From contig NZ_VOHB01000004.1 of the NCBI RefSeq assembly GCF_007859295.1, positions 220,761-284,760 of the forward strand: DNA of 64,000 nt. Direction: 5' to 3'. Under the pieces are notes generated by a model. The model did not search any database. It had not been told where the DNA came from and worked only from the letters and a program-made list of their open reading frames with translations. This stretch comes from Planococcus sp. CPCC 101016 (GTDB lineage Bacteria > Bacillota > Bacilli > Bacillales_A > Planococcaceae). Below are positions 27,065 through 36,175 of this stretch, in pieces (within the stretch, counting starts at the first letter, position 1; the number at the start of each line of letters is the position of its first letter). The translations under genes and the position numbers were made by a program.

Positions 27065-28366
27065 TTACCTATGGCGATTATCGGCAGTCCTGTCCACTTT
27101 ATAAGTAAATTCCACCTCTACAGTTTTGTTTGCAGGAATGTGTACACGGAATTCCAATTCATCTGATTGCTTTAATTCATAATCATGGGTGGATGATTCC
27201 ATCTGCCAAATTCGATCGGGTATGTGATGATCGACTTCGATTCGTACGTATTCGGATTTTTGGTTCTGCAGCTTATAAACATAGGTTACGTATTCGAAAT
27301 TTCCACGTTTGTCCCGTTTTTTCTCCCAGCTTTTACTGACAATATCGAAAGCTTCCCCTATAAGCAATGACACTTTCTGTTGTGCTGCCGTATGGCTGAT
27401 GACATTTTCTCCTATAAATTCCATTTCCCCATCCTGGTCTTGTTCATATACTTTTAAAATTCCTTTGTGCAAAGGAATTCCTAGCTTATTGGTTGTGGTG
27501 TTATCGAATTCCATTATAACTTTCGCCTGTTTACTGTCTGCTTCTACTTTATAAAGCTTACGAAAAGCAGCTTCCCTTATTTTCAGGAAACCGATTTGTT
27601 TCTTCTGTCCATGCAAGATAGATACCGGACGATCGATGGTGTAGCTATGGTGATCCGCAAAACTATGTTCTTCAAAAAAAGATTCCGGCTCTTCCGATTT
27701 AGCAAACAGCTTGGCCCGCGAATTTATTGGATGGGCATCCATATACCGATTAATCTTTCCAGCAGCTAGTTTAAGCCGGCTCTCCAACAAATCAATGCCA
27801 CTGTGATTAGTAAGCTGTATCCACCCCGTAAGTGTCAGCTGTGAACCCGAAATTTCAGCGACATAACTTGTCTGCCATTCCAAACCTTGGGTTAAGTAAG
27901 AAACTTTCACTTCGAGATCCTGTTCAACGGCTTTTATTTTCCAAGTCAGTACAGGTTTCGTCAATAGGCCTGCAGGCAATGCCGGCAGAATCAGCTGCCC
28001 AATCGGATCAATGACAATATCCCCCGTATCGACACGTTCACCGATAATATTTCCCGAAATAGTGAGCAACCGTATTTTCATCTCTTCATCCAGCTCTGCA
28101 TTTCTTACAGTTATCACTTCATCAAGATACTTTTCCAACAGTCTTTCCTTACTGACCAAATCGGAATCATAGCTTTGTTCCAGTACATGAAGCCCCTCAA
28201 TTAAGACGGAATCGACTTCAATTTCCGAAGCAACATCCATGAATTCGATTTCTGTTACTTCTTTATTTCCTGGAATCATCCGCGTCTCCTTAACCAATCC
28301 AAATCCATCGTTGTAGACGGTTAAACTTAAAGACGTCTGCTGTTGGCGCATTGAATGGAATTTCAT
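27065..28366 (-). CDS. DUF4139 domain-containing protein
   Basis: This 433-residue protein has no signal peptide. The start (SLSLTVYNDGFGLVKETRMI) and the middle (VSYLTQGLEWQTSYVAEISG; LTGWIQLTNHSGIDL) are the hallmark segments of DUF4139, a beta-rich domain shared with so-called mucoidy-inhibitor proteins. The end (LEFRVHIPANKTVEVEFTYK) is the usual last strand. No enzymatic motif is visible and the function is unknown. It is followed directly by a terminator; 127 bases without a gene separate it from the small gene upstream. Confidence 0.82.
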   Translation of the reverse strand: MKFHSMRQQQTSLSLTVYNDGFGLVKETRMIPGNKEVTEIEFMDVASEIEVDSVLIEGLHVLEQSYDSDLVSKERLLEKYLDEVITVRNAELDEEMKIRLLTISGNIIGERVDTGDIVIDPIGQLILPALPAGLLTKPVLTWKIKAVEQDLEVKVSYLTQGLEWQTSYVAEISGSQLTLTGWIQLTNHSGIDLLESRLKLAAGKINRYMDAHPINSRAKLFAKSEEPESFFEEHSFADHHSYTIDRPVSILHGQKKQIGFLKIREAAFRKLYKVEADSKQAKVIMEFDNTTTNKLGIPLHKGILKVYEQDQDGEMEFIGENVISHTAAQQKVSLLIGEAFDIVSKSWEKKRDKRGNFEYVTYVYKLQNQKSEYVRIEVDHHIPDRIWQMESSTHDYELKQSDELEFRVHIPANKTVEVEFTYKVDRTADNRHR

Positions 28367-28493
28367 CCGGATCTCTCCCTTTTAAGAGCCTATACTACTG
28401 ATCTAATCGGAAAACAAAAAACTTTCTTTGCAGCTTAGAATGCACTGCTGAATGGAACTGCTTATATACCCCTCACCATTACAAGGCTGAAAT

Positions 28494-28724
28494 TCAACTT
28501 GGGTAACGCCCAAAATACTTTCTCAGATACGCAATGATTTCCAAACGACATTCTTCTGTTAGCGGCGACTTTTTTGGATGTATTAATTCTCCATACAGCA
28601 TCTCTCCTAAAAATCGAAGCTCTTCTTGATATTGATGATTTTTCTGATAATCGTATACTTTTACTTTTATGTAAACCGCCGTTCCTTGTTCGACAAAATC
28701 GGTGACGGTGATTTGGCAGTTCAT
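28494..28724 (-). CDS. Small conserved-looking protein of unknown function
   Basis: I do not recognise this 76-residue protein. It begins NCQITVTDF, has a strand-rich first half (GTAVYIKVKVYDYQ) and a helical second half (LTEECRLEIIAYLRKYFG), and ends soon after. The ATG at 28724 has GGGAGG 7 bases upstream, a strong sign that it is translated; longer in-frame reading to 28739 overlaps that RBS. It starts 30 bases after the carboxylesterase stop and is probably co-transcribed with it. Confidence 0.65.
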   Translation of the reverse strand: MNCQITVTDFVEQGTAVYIKVKVYDYQKNHQYQEELRFLGEMLYGELIHPKKSPLTEECRLEIIAYLRKYFGRYPS

Positions 28725-28754
28725 GGTTCTTCCTCCCACTTTTTGTTTCTGTTG

Positions 28755-30254
28755 CTAACGGGATTTCTCTAAATACCTCATAAGATTTCGCCAATCTCTC
28801 CGCTCTTCGCTGTTCGGATCGTGAACAAGGACATTCTCGCGATTGAAAATCATCACCGGCCGATGTTCAAGATTATATGCCCGCCATTCAGGCAGCTTCG
28901 GTGTATTCGGATTACCGCTTCTGGCAAAACGGATCCAGGAATGATGCATCTCTTCAGCTAACTTTTTCCGCTCTTCCGAAGAACCGGTCATTTTTTCGAC
29001 CCCTGGCTTCGAAATCGTATTCCATACAAACGGAATCTCCAAACTATGACAGGCTTTCAGCTCCCCCCCATAAGCAGGCGTTTCCCAATCGAATCTATAC
29101 ACCCATACCGGTGCACCCAACTTGACCTGCAATTCGGCCAGTTGCAAAGCCGGAAATGTGAACAGGCTCATGGTCATCAATTTATCATACATATCCTGGT
29201 TCAACTCTTCTCCGTTTATCAGGTATTCGGAAATCCCTAGCCAGTTTAAACCGAATGCATGTTCAAAGATTGAAGAGATTTCTTCCTCGTCACTTTGTTT
29301 CCATCGTGGATCAAAAAAGCTGAAAAGCCGGTATTCATCTTTATTTGTACCAATCAGGACCGGAATCTCTTTTGCAGCTCCTTCCGCTATTGCTTGCTCA
29401 GGATGCACGGGAAGCAAATAGCCTTCAACTACGGGAACAAGACTCATCGCCGGCAATAGAGCAGCAGTATCGACTAGCTGCTGAGCTGGGATTTGCCTGA
29501 TTTTGTCCACTTCACCATGGTTGATTTTCAGAGCAGCAAGAAGACGGCTGCTAACTTTTTCCGCTATGGAAGAACTGAGAACATTTACCGCTGCACCACT
29601 TTGCAGGATGGCTTGATGGAATAATCCTTGTGCTTTTGGAACTGCCATCAGCACCCCAATGCTCATGGCACCGGCAGATTCTCCAAATACCGTTACACGT
29701 GCCGGGTCTCCTCCAAAATTCTCAATATTATCCTTTACCCATTGAAGAGCAGCAATCTGATCTAGAATGCCGCAATTGCATGATCCTGAAAAAGCATCGC
29801 CTCCAATGCCGCCCAGATGCAAAAAACCGAGAGCTCCTAAACGATAATTGAACGTCACAACGACAACATCCCCTTCCGCGGCAAAAGAATGTCCATCGTA
29901 TAATTGTCCAGATCCTGCGCCTGTAGTAAAAGCCCCGCCGTGAATCCATACCATGACCGGACGGCGCCGACTGTCAGCTGAGGGTGACCAAACATTTAAG
30001 TAAAGGCAATCTTCACTTGTATTGTCCGTTTGAGTGCCCAAAAATTCCATGATGCCATTACTCGCCTGTATAGCTGATGGTCCGAATAAAGAAGCTTCCC
30101 GAACTTCCGTCCATGGATCCGGTTGCTGCGGCGCCCGAAAGCGTCGGTCTCCAATAGGCGGCTTAGCATAGGGAATGCCTTTCCAAACGGTGACATTGCC
30201 TTGCTGCTGGCCCCTCAGCTTTCCATATAGACTTTCAACAATGGTCGCTGCCAT
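28755..30254 (-). CDS. Type B carboxylesterase (PnbA-like)
   Basis: This 499-residue cytoplasmic esterase belongs to the carboxylesterase/acetylcholinesterase family; no signal peptide is seen. SEDCLYLNVWSP, the oxyanion HGGAF, the nucleophile FGESAGAMS, a Glu in GTNKDEYRLF and His in ACHSLEIPFVW give the full triad. Length equals that of B. subtilis p-nitrobenzyl esterase. The ATG at 30254 has AGGGGTG upstream and is preferred over the GTG three codons earlier. The natural substrate is unknown. Confidence 0.9.
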   Translation of the reverse strand: MAATIVESLYGKLRGQQQGNVTVWKGIPYAKPPIGDRRFRAPQQPDPWTEVREASLFGPSAIQASNGIMEFLGTQTDNTSEDCLYLNVWSPSADSRRRPVMVWIHGGAFTTGAGSGQLYDGHSFAAEGDVVVVTFNYRLGALGFLHLGGIGGDAFSGSCNCGILDQIAALQWVKDNIENFGGDPARVTVFGESAGAMSIGVLMAVPKAQGLFHQAILQSGAAVNVLSSSIAEKVSSRLLAALKINHGEVDKIRQIPAQQLVDTAALLPAMSLVPVVEGYLLPVHPEQAIAEGAAKEIPVLIGTNKDEYRLFSFFDPRWKQSDEEEISSIFEHAFGLNWLGISEYLINGEELNQDMYDKLMTMSLFTFPALQLAELQVKLGAPVWVYRFDWETPAYGGELKACHSLEIPFVWNTISKPGVEKMTGSSEERKKLAEEMHHSWIRFARSGNPNTPKLPEWRAYNLEHRPVMIFNRENVLVHDPNSEERRDWRNLMRYLEKSR

Positions 30255-30381
30255 AATTTCCACCCCTAACTAATGATGCTTTGACCCCTATATTCTACCA
30301 TTCATCTTCCTGAATAGCCTTGTTTTTTCTGATTATTGAGTTAAATTAAACGATTTAGCGTTTTAAGCTAAATTTAAACAG

Positions 30382-30412
30382 AAAAAAGATCCGGAAGCTA
30401 ATGTCCGAATCT
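30382..30412 (-). terminator. Terminator after fhs
   Basis: On the minus strand AGATTCGGA and TCCGGATCT pair (one wobble) with a short loop, followed by TTTTT. Confidence 0.78.
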
Positions 30413-30453
30413 CTTTCTCCTCTTCTATGGCAACCAAATTTGCTCTTTCTTCT

Positions 30454-32118
30454 CTAGAATAAACCGATTGCTTTACCGTCAGCAGTTACATCCATATTCA
30501 AAGCAGCAGGCTGCTTGGGAAGGCCTGGCATTGTCATAATATCTCCAGTCAGGCATACGAGAAAACCTGCTCCCAGCTTAGGAATGATTTCCCGGATTGT
30601 GATGGTAAACCCTTCAGGACGCCCCAGTAATTTGGGTTGATCCGATAACGAATACTGGGTTTTAGCCATACAGATCGGCAAGGAGTCCCAGCCGTATTTT
30701 TTCAATTCGACCAACTGCTTTTGTGCATGATCCGATAATTGGATGTCCATTCCTCCGTATACTTTTTGAACAATCGTCCGGAGTTTATCTTCAATTGAAT
30801 CATCTTCTTTATAAAGATGCCGGAAGTCGGTTGGACGCTGTAGTTCCTGTTTGACAAGTTTAGCCAAAGCGATTCCGCCTTGTCCGCCTTTCCCCCAAAC
30901 CTCTGTCATGGCAACGGCTACACCTTCTTTTTCTGTCCACTCCAGCACTGTATCCAATTCCGAGTCACTGTCTCCAGCAAAACGGTTTAGCGCCACAACC
31001 GGCTCAATGCCAAATTGACGGATCGTGTCCACATGTTTTGCCAAATTGACCATACCGCGTTTGACGGCATCTGCATTTTCTTCTGCCAATAGATTCTTTG
31101 AAATCCCGCCATGCATTTTAAGTGCACGGACAGTCGCAACAATTACGACTGCGTCCGGATGAAAGCCGCCTTTTCTCGATTTGATGTGCATAAATTTCTC
31201 GGCACCCAGATCTGCACCGAAGCCCGCTTCCGTTACGACAATGTCTGCTATTCTTCTTGCTGTATTCGTTGCGATCAACGAGTTGCAGCCATGGGCGATG
31301 TTCGCGAATGGACCGCCGTGGATGATGGCAGGCGTTCCTTCGATAGTTTGGACCAAATTAGGCTTAAAGGCCTCTTTCAGCAATAAAGTCAAAGCCCCTT
31401 CCACTCCAAGGTCTCTTACTGTAACCGGCTCCCGGTCGTACGTATAGCCAATGACCATCTGCGCCAACCGCTCTTTCAGGTCGGCTAAAGAAGTAGCCAA
31501 GCACAGGACCGCCATAATTTCCGAGGCTACCGTAATATCGAAGCCATCCTGGCGCGGCACGCCTTGTCCAGGTCCGCCAAGTCCGATTGTCACTTGGCGC
31601 AGTGCACGATCATTGATGTCCAATGCCCGTTTCCACGTAATGCGCCGCGGATCAATAGTTAAAGAATTCCCTTGATGCAGGTGATTATCAATAAATGCAG
31701 CGAGTGCATTATTGGCAGAAGTGATGGCATGAATATCCCCTGTAAAATGCAAATTGATATCTTCCATTGGCAAAACTTGTGCAAATCCGCCGCCAGTAGC
31801 TCCACCTTTCACACCCATGACCGGACCTAAAGATGGTTCGCGGAGCGCAACTGCGACCGATTCATCTAATTGTTTAAATGCATCTGCTAATCCTACCGTA
31901 ACGGTAGACTTCCCTTCTCCGGCAGGAGTCGGGCTGATAGCTGTAACCAGCACCACTTGTCCCATTTTTTGAGCAGGCGGCAATCGATCCACATTAATCT
32001 TTGCTTTAAAGTTTCCGTACAATTCCAAGGCTTCTTTAGAGATGCCTGCCTGTTCTGCAATTTCCAAAATCGGCAGAATAGTCGCTTCGCTCGCAATTGA
32101 TAAATCCGTAAACGCCAT
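30454..32118 (-). CDS. fhs: Formate-tetrahydrofolate ligase
   Basis: This 554-residue enzyme makes 10-formyl-tetrahydrofolate from formate, THF and ATP in one-carbon metabolism. The P-loop segment [19 protein letters not shown] near residue 65 and the following [19 protein letters not shown] are diagnostic. The ATG at 32118 has only a weak GGGA 8 bases upstream. The TTG 7 codons earlier has no RBS, so the shorter form is preferred. Monocistronic, with separate terminators before and after. Confidence 0.95.
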   Translation of the reverse strand: MAFTDLSIASEATILPILEIAEQAGISKEALELYGNFKAKINVDRLPPAQKMGQVVLVTAISPTPAGEGKSTVTVGLADAFKQLDESVAVALREPSLGPVMGVKGGATGGGFAQVLPMEDINLHFTGDIHAITSANNALAAFIDNHLHQGNSLTIDPRRITWKRALDINDRALRQVTIGLGGPGQGVPRQDGFDITVASEIMAVLCLATSLADLKERLAQMVIGYTYDREPVTVRDLGVEGALTLLLKEAFKPNLVQTIEGTPAIIHGGPFANIAHGCNSLIATNTARRIADIVVTEAGFGADLGAEKFMHIKSRKGGFHPDAVVIVATVRALKMHGGISKNLLAEENADAVKRGMVNLAKHVDTIRQFGIEPVVALNRFAGDSDSELDTVLEWTEKEGVAVAMTEVWGKGGQGGIALAKLVKQELQRPTDFRHLYKEDDSIEDKLRTIVQKVYGGMDIQLSDHAQKQLVELKKYGWDSLPICMAKTQYSLSDQPKLLGRPEGFTITIREIIPKLGAGFLVCLTGDIMTMPGLPKQPAALNMDVTADGKAIGLF

Positions 32119-32167
32119 GAATAGAATCCCAACTTTCAATTTTTTATTCAGTATAACCTGTTTTTAT

Positions 32168-32210
32168 CAAAATAAAAATAACCGGCTCTCCGAATTTTAG
32201 AGAGCGGCTA
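32168..32210 (-). terminator. Terminator after the 23-residue-repeat gene
   Basis: On the minus strand GCCGCTCTC and GAGAGCCGG form an imperfect stem around AAAATTCG, followed by the T-rich TTATTTTTATTTT. It lies between the repeat gene and fhs. Confidence 0.65.
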
Positions 32211-32302
32211 TTTTATAAGTAGTTTCTAGTTCAAACTGCTTTGCTTTATATTATTTCCTGGAAAAACAATAACAACTGCTCCAACAAAGATTGGTGCCGT
32301 GA

Positions 32303-33265
32303 TTAGAACCGCATATCACCGACAATCATCAATTCAGGAAAATCTTCTTCCACTGTTGCTAATAGATCATTCTCTTCCAACTGTTCATACAGTTCTTCCT
32401 CGTCAGCCTTTCGGATCGGCTCCAGGTTTTCAGTGAGATCGTGGAATTTAAGAATGTATTTTTTCTGTCCGTTTTTGGTCAGTACATAGACGTCAAGCGG
32501 GTTATATTTTTTTACGTTCTTCAACTGCTGGTACTCCAGAATTGAGGCCGCATCCAACTTGTTGAAATGAGTAAAAAGAAAGGATTCAGAACGTCCCTGT
32601 TCCGCTGAAATAAAGCTCATTTTTGCTTGATGGCGATTAATGAAGCGTTCAGACAAAGACTGGTGAAAAGTAATCGTTTCCCATTCGACGTCATTGCTGT
32701 ACTTTTCGATAAAACGTTCGGATAAAACCTGATGGCGCGTAACCAGTGTCCAGTCCACTTGGCGGGCATGGCGATGAATCATCGGCATCGGCAAATATTG
32801 ATGGCGTGACAACTCTGTCCAATCTAATTTGTCTTGATGCTTTTCCATAAATGCCGGAGACAACCCTTTCGAGTTGGCCAACTGCTGCTTCATCGAAACA
32901 AGCTTCCAGTATTCCGTTACATCGAATGGTCTGCCTTCTTTTTCAAGGGTTTTTTGCTGCTTTTTACCGAGCTCTTCCGAAGCAATCGGACGCCACTTCT
33001 TTTCATCTGCGTACTTTTCAATAAAGGTTTCGGAGAGCTTCTGCGTTTTTATAATGTCTGCCCAAAACAAACGATTTCTGTATTTCCGGATAAAACCTTC
33101 CGACAAATCTTGATGACTCGAAATCAACTTCCAATTTACTTGATCCAGATTTTCTTTGATAAATCGTTCGGATAACTGCTCTTCCTGGCAAATCTGATTC
33201 CAAGAAATCGAACGTTTGTCTTTCAGGTTCCTTCCTTCCATTAATTCTGTTAAGGAATTAAACAT
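32303..33265 (-). CDS. Protein built of 23-residue W..I...Q.LSE.FI repeats
   Basis: This is a soluble protein of 320 residues. Six near-perfect 23-residue units follow the pattern W-x2-I-x3-Q-x-L-S-E-x-F-I-x8: residues 22-44, 45-67, 68-90, then after a divergent insert 149-171, 172-194 and 195-217, with weaker units on both sides. The last ~90 residues are a non-repeat domain ending in an acidic stretch (EEELYEQLEENDLLATVEED). Similar repeats occur, as I remember, in phage, giant-virus and some bacterial proteins of unknown role; an alpha-solenoid that binds a partner is likely. The start at 33265 has GAGAGAGTGG upstream. Monocistronic. Confidence 0.75.
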   Translation of the reverse strand: MFNSLTELMEGRNLKDKRSISWNQICQEEQLSERFIKENLDQVNWKLISSHQDLSEGFIRKYRNRLFWADIIKTQKLSETFIEKYADEKKWRPIASEELGKKQQKTLEKEGRPFDVTEYWKLVSMKQQLANSKGLSPAFMEKHQDKLDWTELSRHQYLPMPMIHRHARQVDWTLVTRHQVLSERFIEKYSNDVEWETITFHQSLSERFINRHQAKMSFISAEQGRSESFLFTHFNKLDAASILEYQQLKNVKKYNPLDVYVLTKNGQKKYILKFHDLTENLEPIRKADEEELYEQLEENDLLATVEEDFPELMIVGDMRF

Positions 33266-33322
33266 ATAAACCACTCTCTCTTTGCTTTTTTGATAGTGTT
33301 TATAGTAACATGCCTCTCCATG

Positions 33323-33357
33323 AAAAACCCGCACTCCGGTCGAAACCGGAATACGGG
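33323..33357 (-). terminator. Terminator after the 50-residue micro-gene
   Basis: On the minus strand CCCGTATTCCGGT and ACCGGAGTGCGGG pair (one mismatch, one wobble) around a TTCG tetraloop, followed by TTTTT. Confidence 0.85.
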
Positions 33358-33373
33358 AGATCCACTTTGGCTG

Positions 33374-33526
33374 CTATTGCTCTTCTTGGTTTTCTCTATT
33401 CTCTGTATCGTCCTCTATATCCGGGATCCGTCCGCTATCCGTCATCTCCATATCGTTTTCCAGTTCTCTCTGTTCCTTTTCCAACTGCTTTTGCTTCAAT
33501 TCCTCTAAATTTTTGTCTCTTGCCAT
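33374..33526 (-). CDS. 50-residue highly charged protein of unknown function
   Basis: The micro-gene starts at ATG 33526 with a strong AAGGAGGGG 6 bases upstream and ends in TAG followed by a good terminator, so it forms a complete transcription unit. The product starts MARDKNLEELKQKQLEKEQR, probably one long helix or coiled coil, and ends in a very acidic, probably disordered tail (PDIEDDTENRENQEEQ). It has no Cys, Trp or membrane segment. I do not recognise the family. Confidence 0.65.
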   Translation of the reverse strand: MARDKNLEELKQKQLEKEQRELENDMEMTDSGRIPDIEDDTENRENQEEQ

Positions 33527-33733
33527 CGTAACCCCTCCTTATCTTCTATTATTTTTCATATTCCCGCATGTCAACTAATAAAACTGAACACAAATTCCCT
33601 TTTATGAACTTTCACACTCTTGCTTTTTCTATTGCATTATCTATTTAGGGCTAAGAAAAACTGGAAATCGGTGATGCGAGCCCACGTTCAACCCTTCCTC
33701 ACCCGATCCCGAAACACAGAACATAAAATACAC

Positions 33734-33777
33734 AAAAAAACACCTCCGTTTGAGCACTCAAAACAGGAGGCGTTTTT
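33734..33777 (-). terminator. Terminator of acyl-CoA ligase/thioesterase operon
   Basis: On the minus strand AACGCCTCC and GGAGGTGTT pair with further inner pairs (TTTGAG/CTCAAA), followed by seven T. Confidence 0.85.
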
Positions 33778-33787
33778 CCATTCGATT

Positions 33788-34207
33788 TTATTGCTTTTTC
33801 TTTTTGACAATTGCTACCGTGCATCTTGAAACGCAAATAAGTTTTTCTTCTTCATCAACAATCTTAATATCCCAAACCATTGTCGTTCTGCCTTTATGTA
33901 ATGGCGTGCCGATTGCTGTCACTATTCCTTCTTGCTTGCCGCGCAGGTGGTTAGCGTTGATCTCCAAGCCGACAGCAATCTCTGTTTCCTGATCGATTAA
34001 CTGCCAGGTCCCTACACTGGCCACCGACTCTGCCAGCACAACAGACGCTCCTCCATGGAGCTGCCCAAAAGGCTGGTGGGTTGCCGCATGTACAGGCATG
34101 GTCGCTACTACTTTATCAGGAGTGATATCGCCAAACTCAATTCCCAGTACACCCGCAATCGTTTCTTCCACTGGTTTCATTTGCATAATGACATTCTCCT
34201 TTTCCAT
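33788..34207 (-). CDS. PaaI/YuxO-type thioesterase
   Basis: This 139-residue hot-dog-fold thioesterase has the PaaI-type sequence HQPFGQLHGGASVVLAESVA, where HGG and the Glu/Asp of the central helix form the active site. It may hydrolyse acyl-CoA or aryl-CoA. The ATG at 34207 has GAGGGG 6 bases upstream; this RBS forms one arm of a strong hairpin (34214-34246). It lies 48 bases after the acyl-CoA ligase, so a linked role such as release of misacylated CoA is reasonable. Confidence 0.85.
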   Translation of the reverse strand: MEKENVIMQMKPVEETIAGVLGIEFGDITPDKVVATMPVHAATHQPFGQLHGGASVVLAESVASVGTWQLIDQETEIAVGLEINANHLRGKQEGIVTAIGTPLHKGRTTMVWDIKIVDEEEKLICVSRCTVAIVKKKKQ

Positions 34208-34213
34208 TTTAAA

Positions 34214-34246
34214 CCCCTCAGCCCTTGCTTGCACTCGGCTGAGGGG
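34214..34246 (-). promoter_or_regulatory. Hairpin that masks the thioesterase RBS
   Basis: On the minus strand CCCCTCAGCC and GGCTGAGGGG form a perfect 10-pair G+C-rich stem with a 13-base loop. Its 3' arm contains the GAGGGG RBS of the thioesterase gene, which starts 6 bases later. Only three T follow, so termination should be weak. It may lower translation, attenuate transcription, or stop mRNA decay. Confidence 0.6.
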
Positions 34247-34255
34247 GCATTTTTC

Positions 34256-35812
34256 TTATACGTTGTTTTTCGCGTACAGTTCACGCAATAGGAATTTTTG
34301 TATTTTCCCGCTGGCATTCCGGGGAAGCTCATCGACAAAACGGTAAGTTCTTGGTCGTTTGTAGCGGGCCAACTTGTCGTTATTGATGCAGAATTGTTCC
34401 AACTGCTCTTCGGTCAGAGTGGAATCTTTAACAACAACAAATGCCATAACCGCCTCGCCCCATTTTTCATCAGGAATTCCGAGCACCGCAACATCTTGGA
34501 CCAGTTCATGCTCGTGCAAAACATCTTCCACTTCGCGCGGATAAATATTCTCGCCGCCGCTGATGATCATATCATCAACTCGGTCAGCTACAAACAAATA
34601 GCCATCTTCATCGAGATATCCCAAATCACTGGTATGGTACCAATCTTTGTACAGCACGCGGGCCGTTGCCTGTGGGCGATGAAAATAGCCAGCCATCATG
34701 CTTGGTCCTCGAACGATAATTTCACCGACCTCGAATGCCGCTAATCGTTCATCCGGCTCCGAAGGGCCTTTTTCGTTAGGCCGGACGATTCGGATTTCAT
34801 GATTAAAGGCAGGTTTGCCGGCAGACCCCGCTTTGGTCAACTGCTCATCTTCAGCCAAAAATGTAATAGCCGGCCCCATTTCTGTTTGGCCATAAGCTTG
34901 AATTAAATCGATTCCCAGCACTTCTTTTACATGCTTGACCAGAACAGGCGCCATTGGAGCCGCTCCATATAATCCGCGCTGCAAGGTTTTGACTTTCAAA
35001 TTTGCTCCTTCCAGATCAGCCATCATACTCCACATGGTCGGTACCGCAAACATGACTGTAACCTTTTCTTTTTCAACTGTCTCTACGACTGCCTGCGGGT
35101 TAAATTGGTGCATGATGATGCTTGATGCCCCCGCCTGGACACGCGGAATGATGCAGCAATGTAATTCTGCACAGTGAAACATCGGCGCAATTACCAAGCC
35201 GATATCATTTTTTGTATATTTCAGCATTGCGATGCATGTCAGACTTTGTTCAGCCATGTCCCGATGACGATGAATGACACCCTTTGGCCTACCCGTTGTT
35301 CCACTTGTATACATAATGGCATACGTATCCATTTCATCGACCGGCACACATGGATCTGTAGCAGGTGCCTCGTTAACCTTCTCGCGGTAACTGACAGCGT
35401 AATCCGGAGCTTTTTCATCTATATACCAGAATTGAATACTCGGAAACTGTGCAGCAATGCCTTCAATCGTTTCCTTTAAAGCCTCTTCAAACAAAACGAC
35501 TTCAGGGCTTGCATCATTTAATATATACGCCAACTCTTCAGGCTTCAAACGGAAGTTGATAGGGTTAAAAATAGCACCGATTTTTGCACAGGCAAACAAT
35601 GCAGTAGGCAACTCACTGTTATTGAACAAAAAGCTTGAAACACGATCTCCTCTGCTGACTCCCTCTGCCGTCAATGCATTTGCTAAACGATGAACTTCAT
35701 CACTCCATTGCGAATAGGTCCATCTTTGTTCCCTTCTTATATCAACTAGCGCTTCTTTGTCCGGATACCTGCTCACCGTCTGATCAAAGATTTTGCCAAG
35801 TGTCGCATACAT
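34256..35812 (-). CDS. Acyl-CoA ligase (AMP-forming)
   Basis: This 518-residue adenylate-forming enzyme is typical of medium/long-chain fatty acyl-CoA synthetases. The ATP loop YTSGTTGRPKGVIH, the A5 motif QAYGQTEMGP, the hinge DRVDDMIISGGENIYP and the C-terminal catalytic Lys in PRNASGKIQKF are present. The start at 35812 has AAGGAGGAGG 8 bases upstream; a longer reading begins inside the cre/RBS region. It is followed by the thioesterase gene. A CcpA site just upstream suggests control by carbon supply. Confidence 0.9.
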   Translation of the reverse strand: MYATLGKIFDQTVSRYPDKEALVDIRREQRWTYSQWSDEVHRLANALTAEGVSRGDRVSSFLFNNSELPTALFACAKIGAIFNPINFRLKPEELAYILNDASPEVVLFEEALKETIEGIAAQFPSIQFWYIDEKAPDYAVSYREKVNEAPATDPCVPVDEMDTYAIMYTSGTTGRPKGVIHRHRDMAEQSLTCIAMLKYTKNDIGLVIAPMFHCAELHCCIIPRVQAGASSIIMHQFNPQAVVETVEKEKVTVMFAVPTMWSMMADLEGANLKVKTLQRGLYGAAPMAPVLVKHVKEVLGIDLIQAYGQTEMGPAITFLAEDEQLTKAGSAGKPAFNHEIRIVRPNEKGPSEPDERLAAFEVGEIIVRGPSMMAGYFHRPQATARVLYKDWYHTSDLGYLDEDGYLFVADRVDDMIISGGENIYPREVEDVLHEHELVQDVAVLGIPDEKWGEAVMAFVVVKDSTLTEEQLEQFCINNDKLARYKRPRTYRFVDELPRNASGKIQKFLLRELYAKNNV

Positions 35813-35832
35813 TTTTCTACCTCCTCCTTTTA

Positions 35833-35847
35833 ATGAAAGCGTTCTCT
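35833..35847 (-). promoter_or_regulatory. Candidate CcpA cre site
   Basis: ATGAAAGCGTTCTCT (plus strand) fits the cre consensus WTGNAANCGNWNNCW at every fixed position. It lies 21 bases upstream of the acyl-CoA ligase start, next to the RBS, where bound CcpA would block transcription. Fatty-acid breakdown genes are often under CcpA in Bacillus. Confidence 0.55.
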
Positions 35848-36117
35848 CCCGGTTTCTTTTCATGATGTCAGAAAAAAGGTAATATTGCAACAATTCAAAG
35901 TATCATTTTCAACTAAGAAATTAGTCCTCTTTCTTAAATAATGAAAATTTCAAAACAAATCATCATATCGACAACTACATCTTCAACAATAGTTGTTCAT
36001 AGACAATTAAAGAGAAAATCTATAAATATAGAGCAGTAATTTAGTATTAGCTATTAACTTTTTCCAAATCATGCCGATAGTTATTATGTGAACGCTTCTT
36101 TTGATTGCCTATAAGGC

Positions 36118-36161
36118 TATAAAAATCATTTTTTCGAAAAGAATTATAAAAATCATTTTTT
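36118..36161 (+). repeat. 17-base direct repeat upstream of the cell-wall hydrolase gene
   Basis: TATAAAAATCATTTTTT occurs at 36118-36134 and again at 36145-36161. It sits in an A/T-rich stretch of about 480 bases between the acyl-CoA ligase and LysM genes. Apart from this, the WalR-type site and a possible promoter, I see no gene in that stretch. Confidence 0.6.
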
Positions 36162-36175
36162 GTTACCATTATCTT

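Noticed and set aside
33310..33531. Plus-strand open frames of about 73 codons
   Set aside because: They are shadows of the minus-strand 50-residue gene and its terminator, which have a far better RBS.
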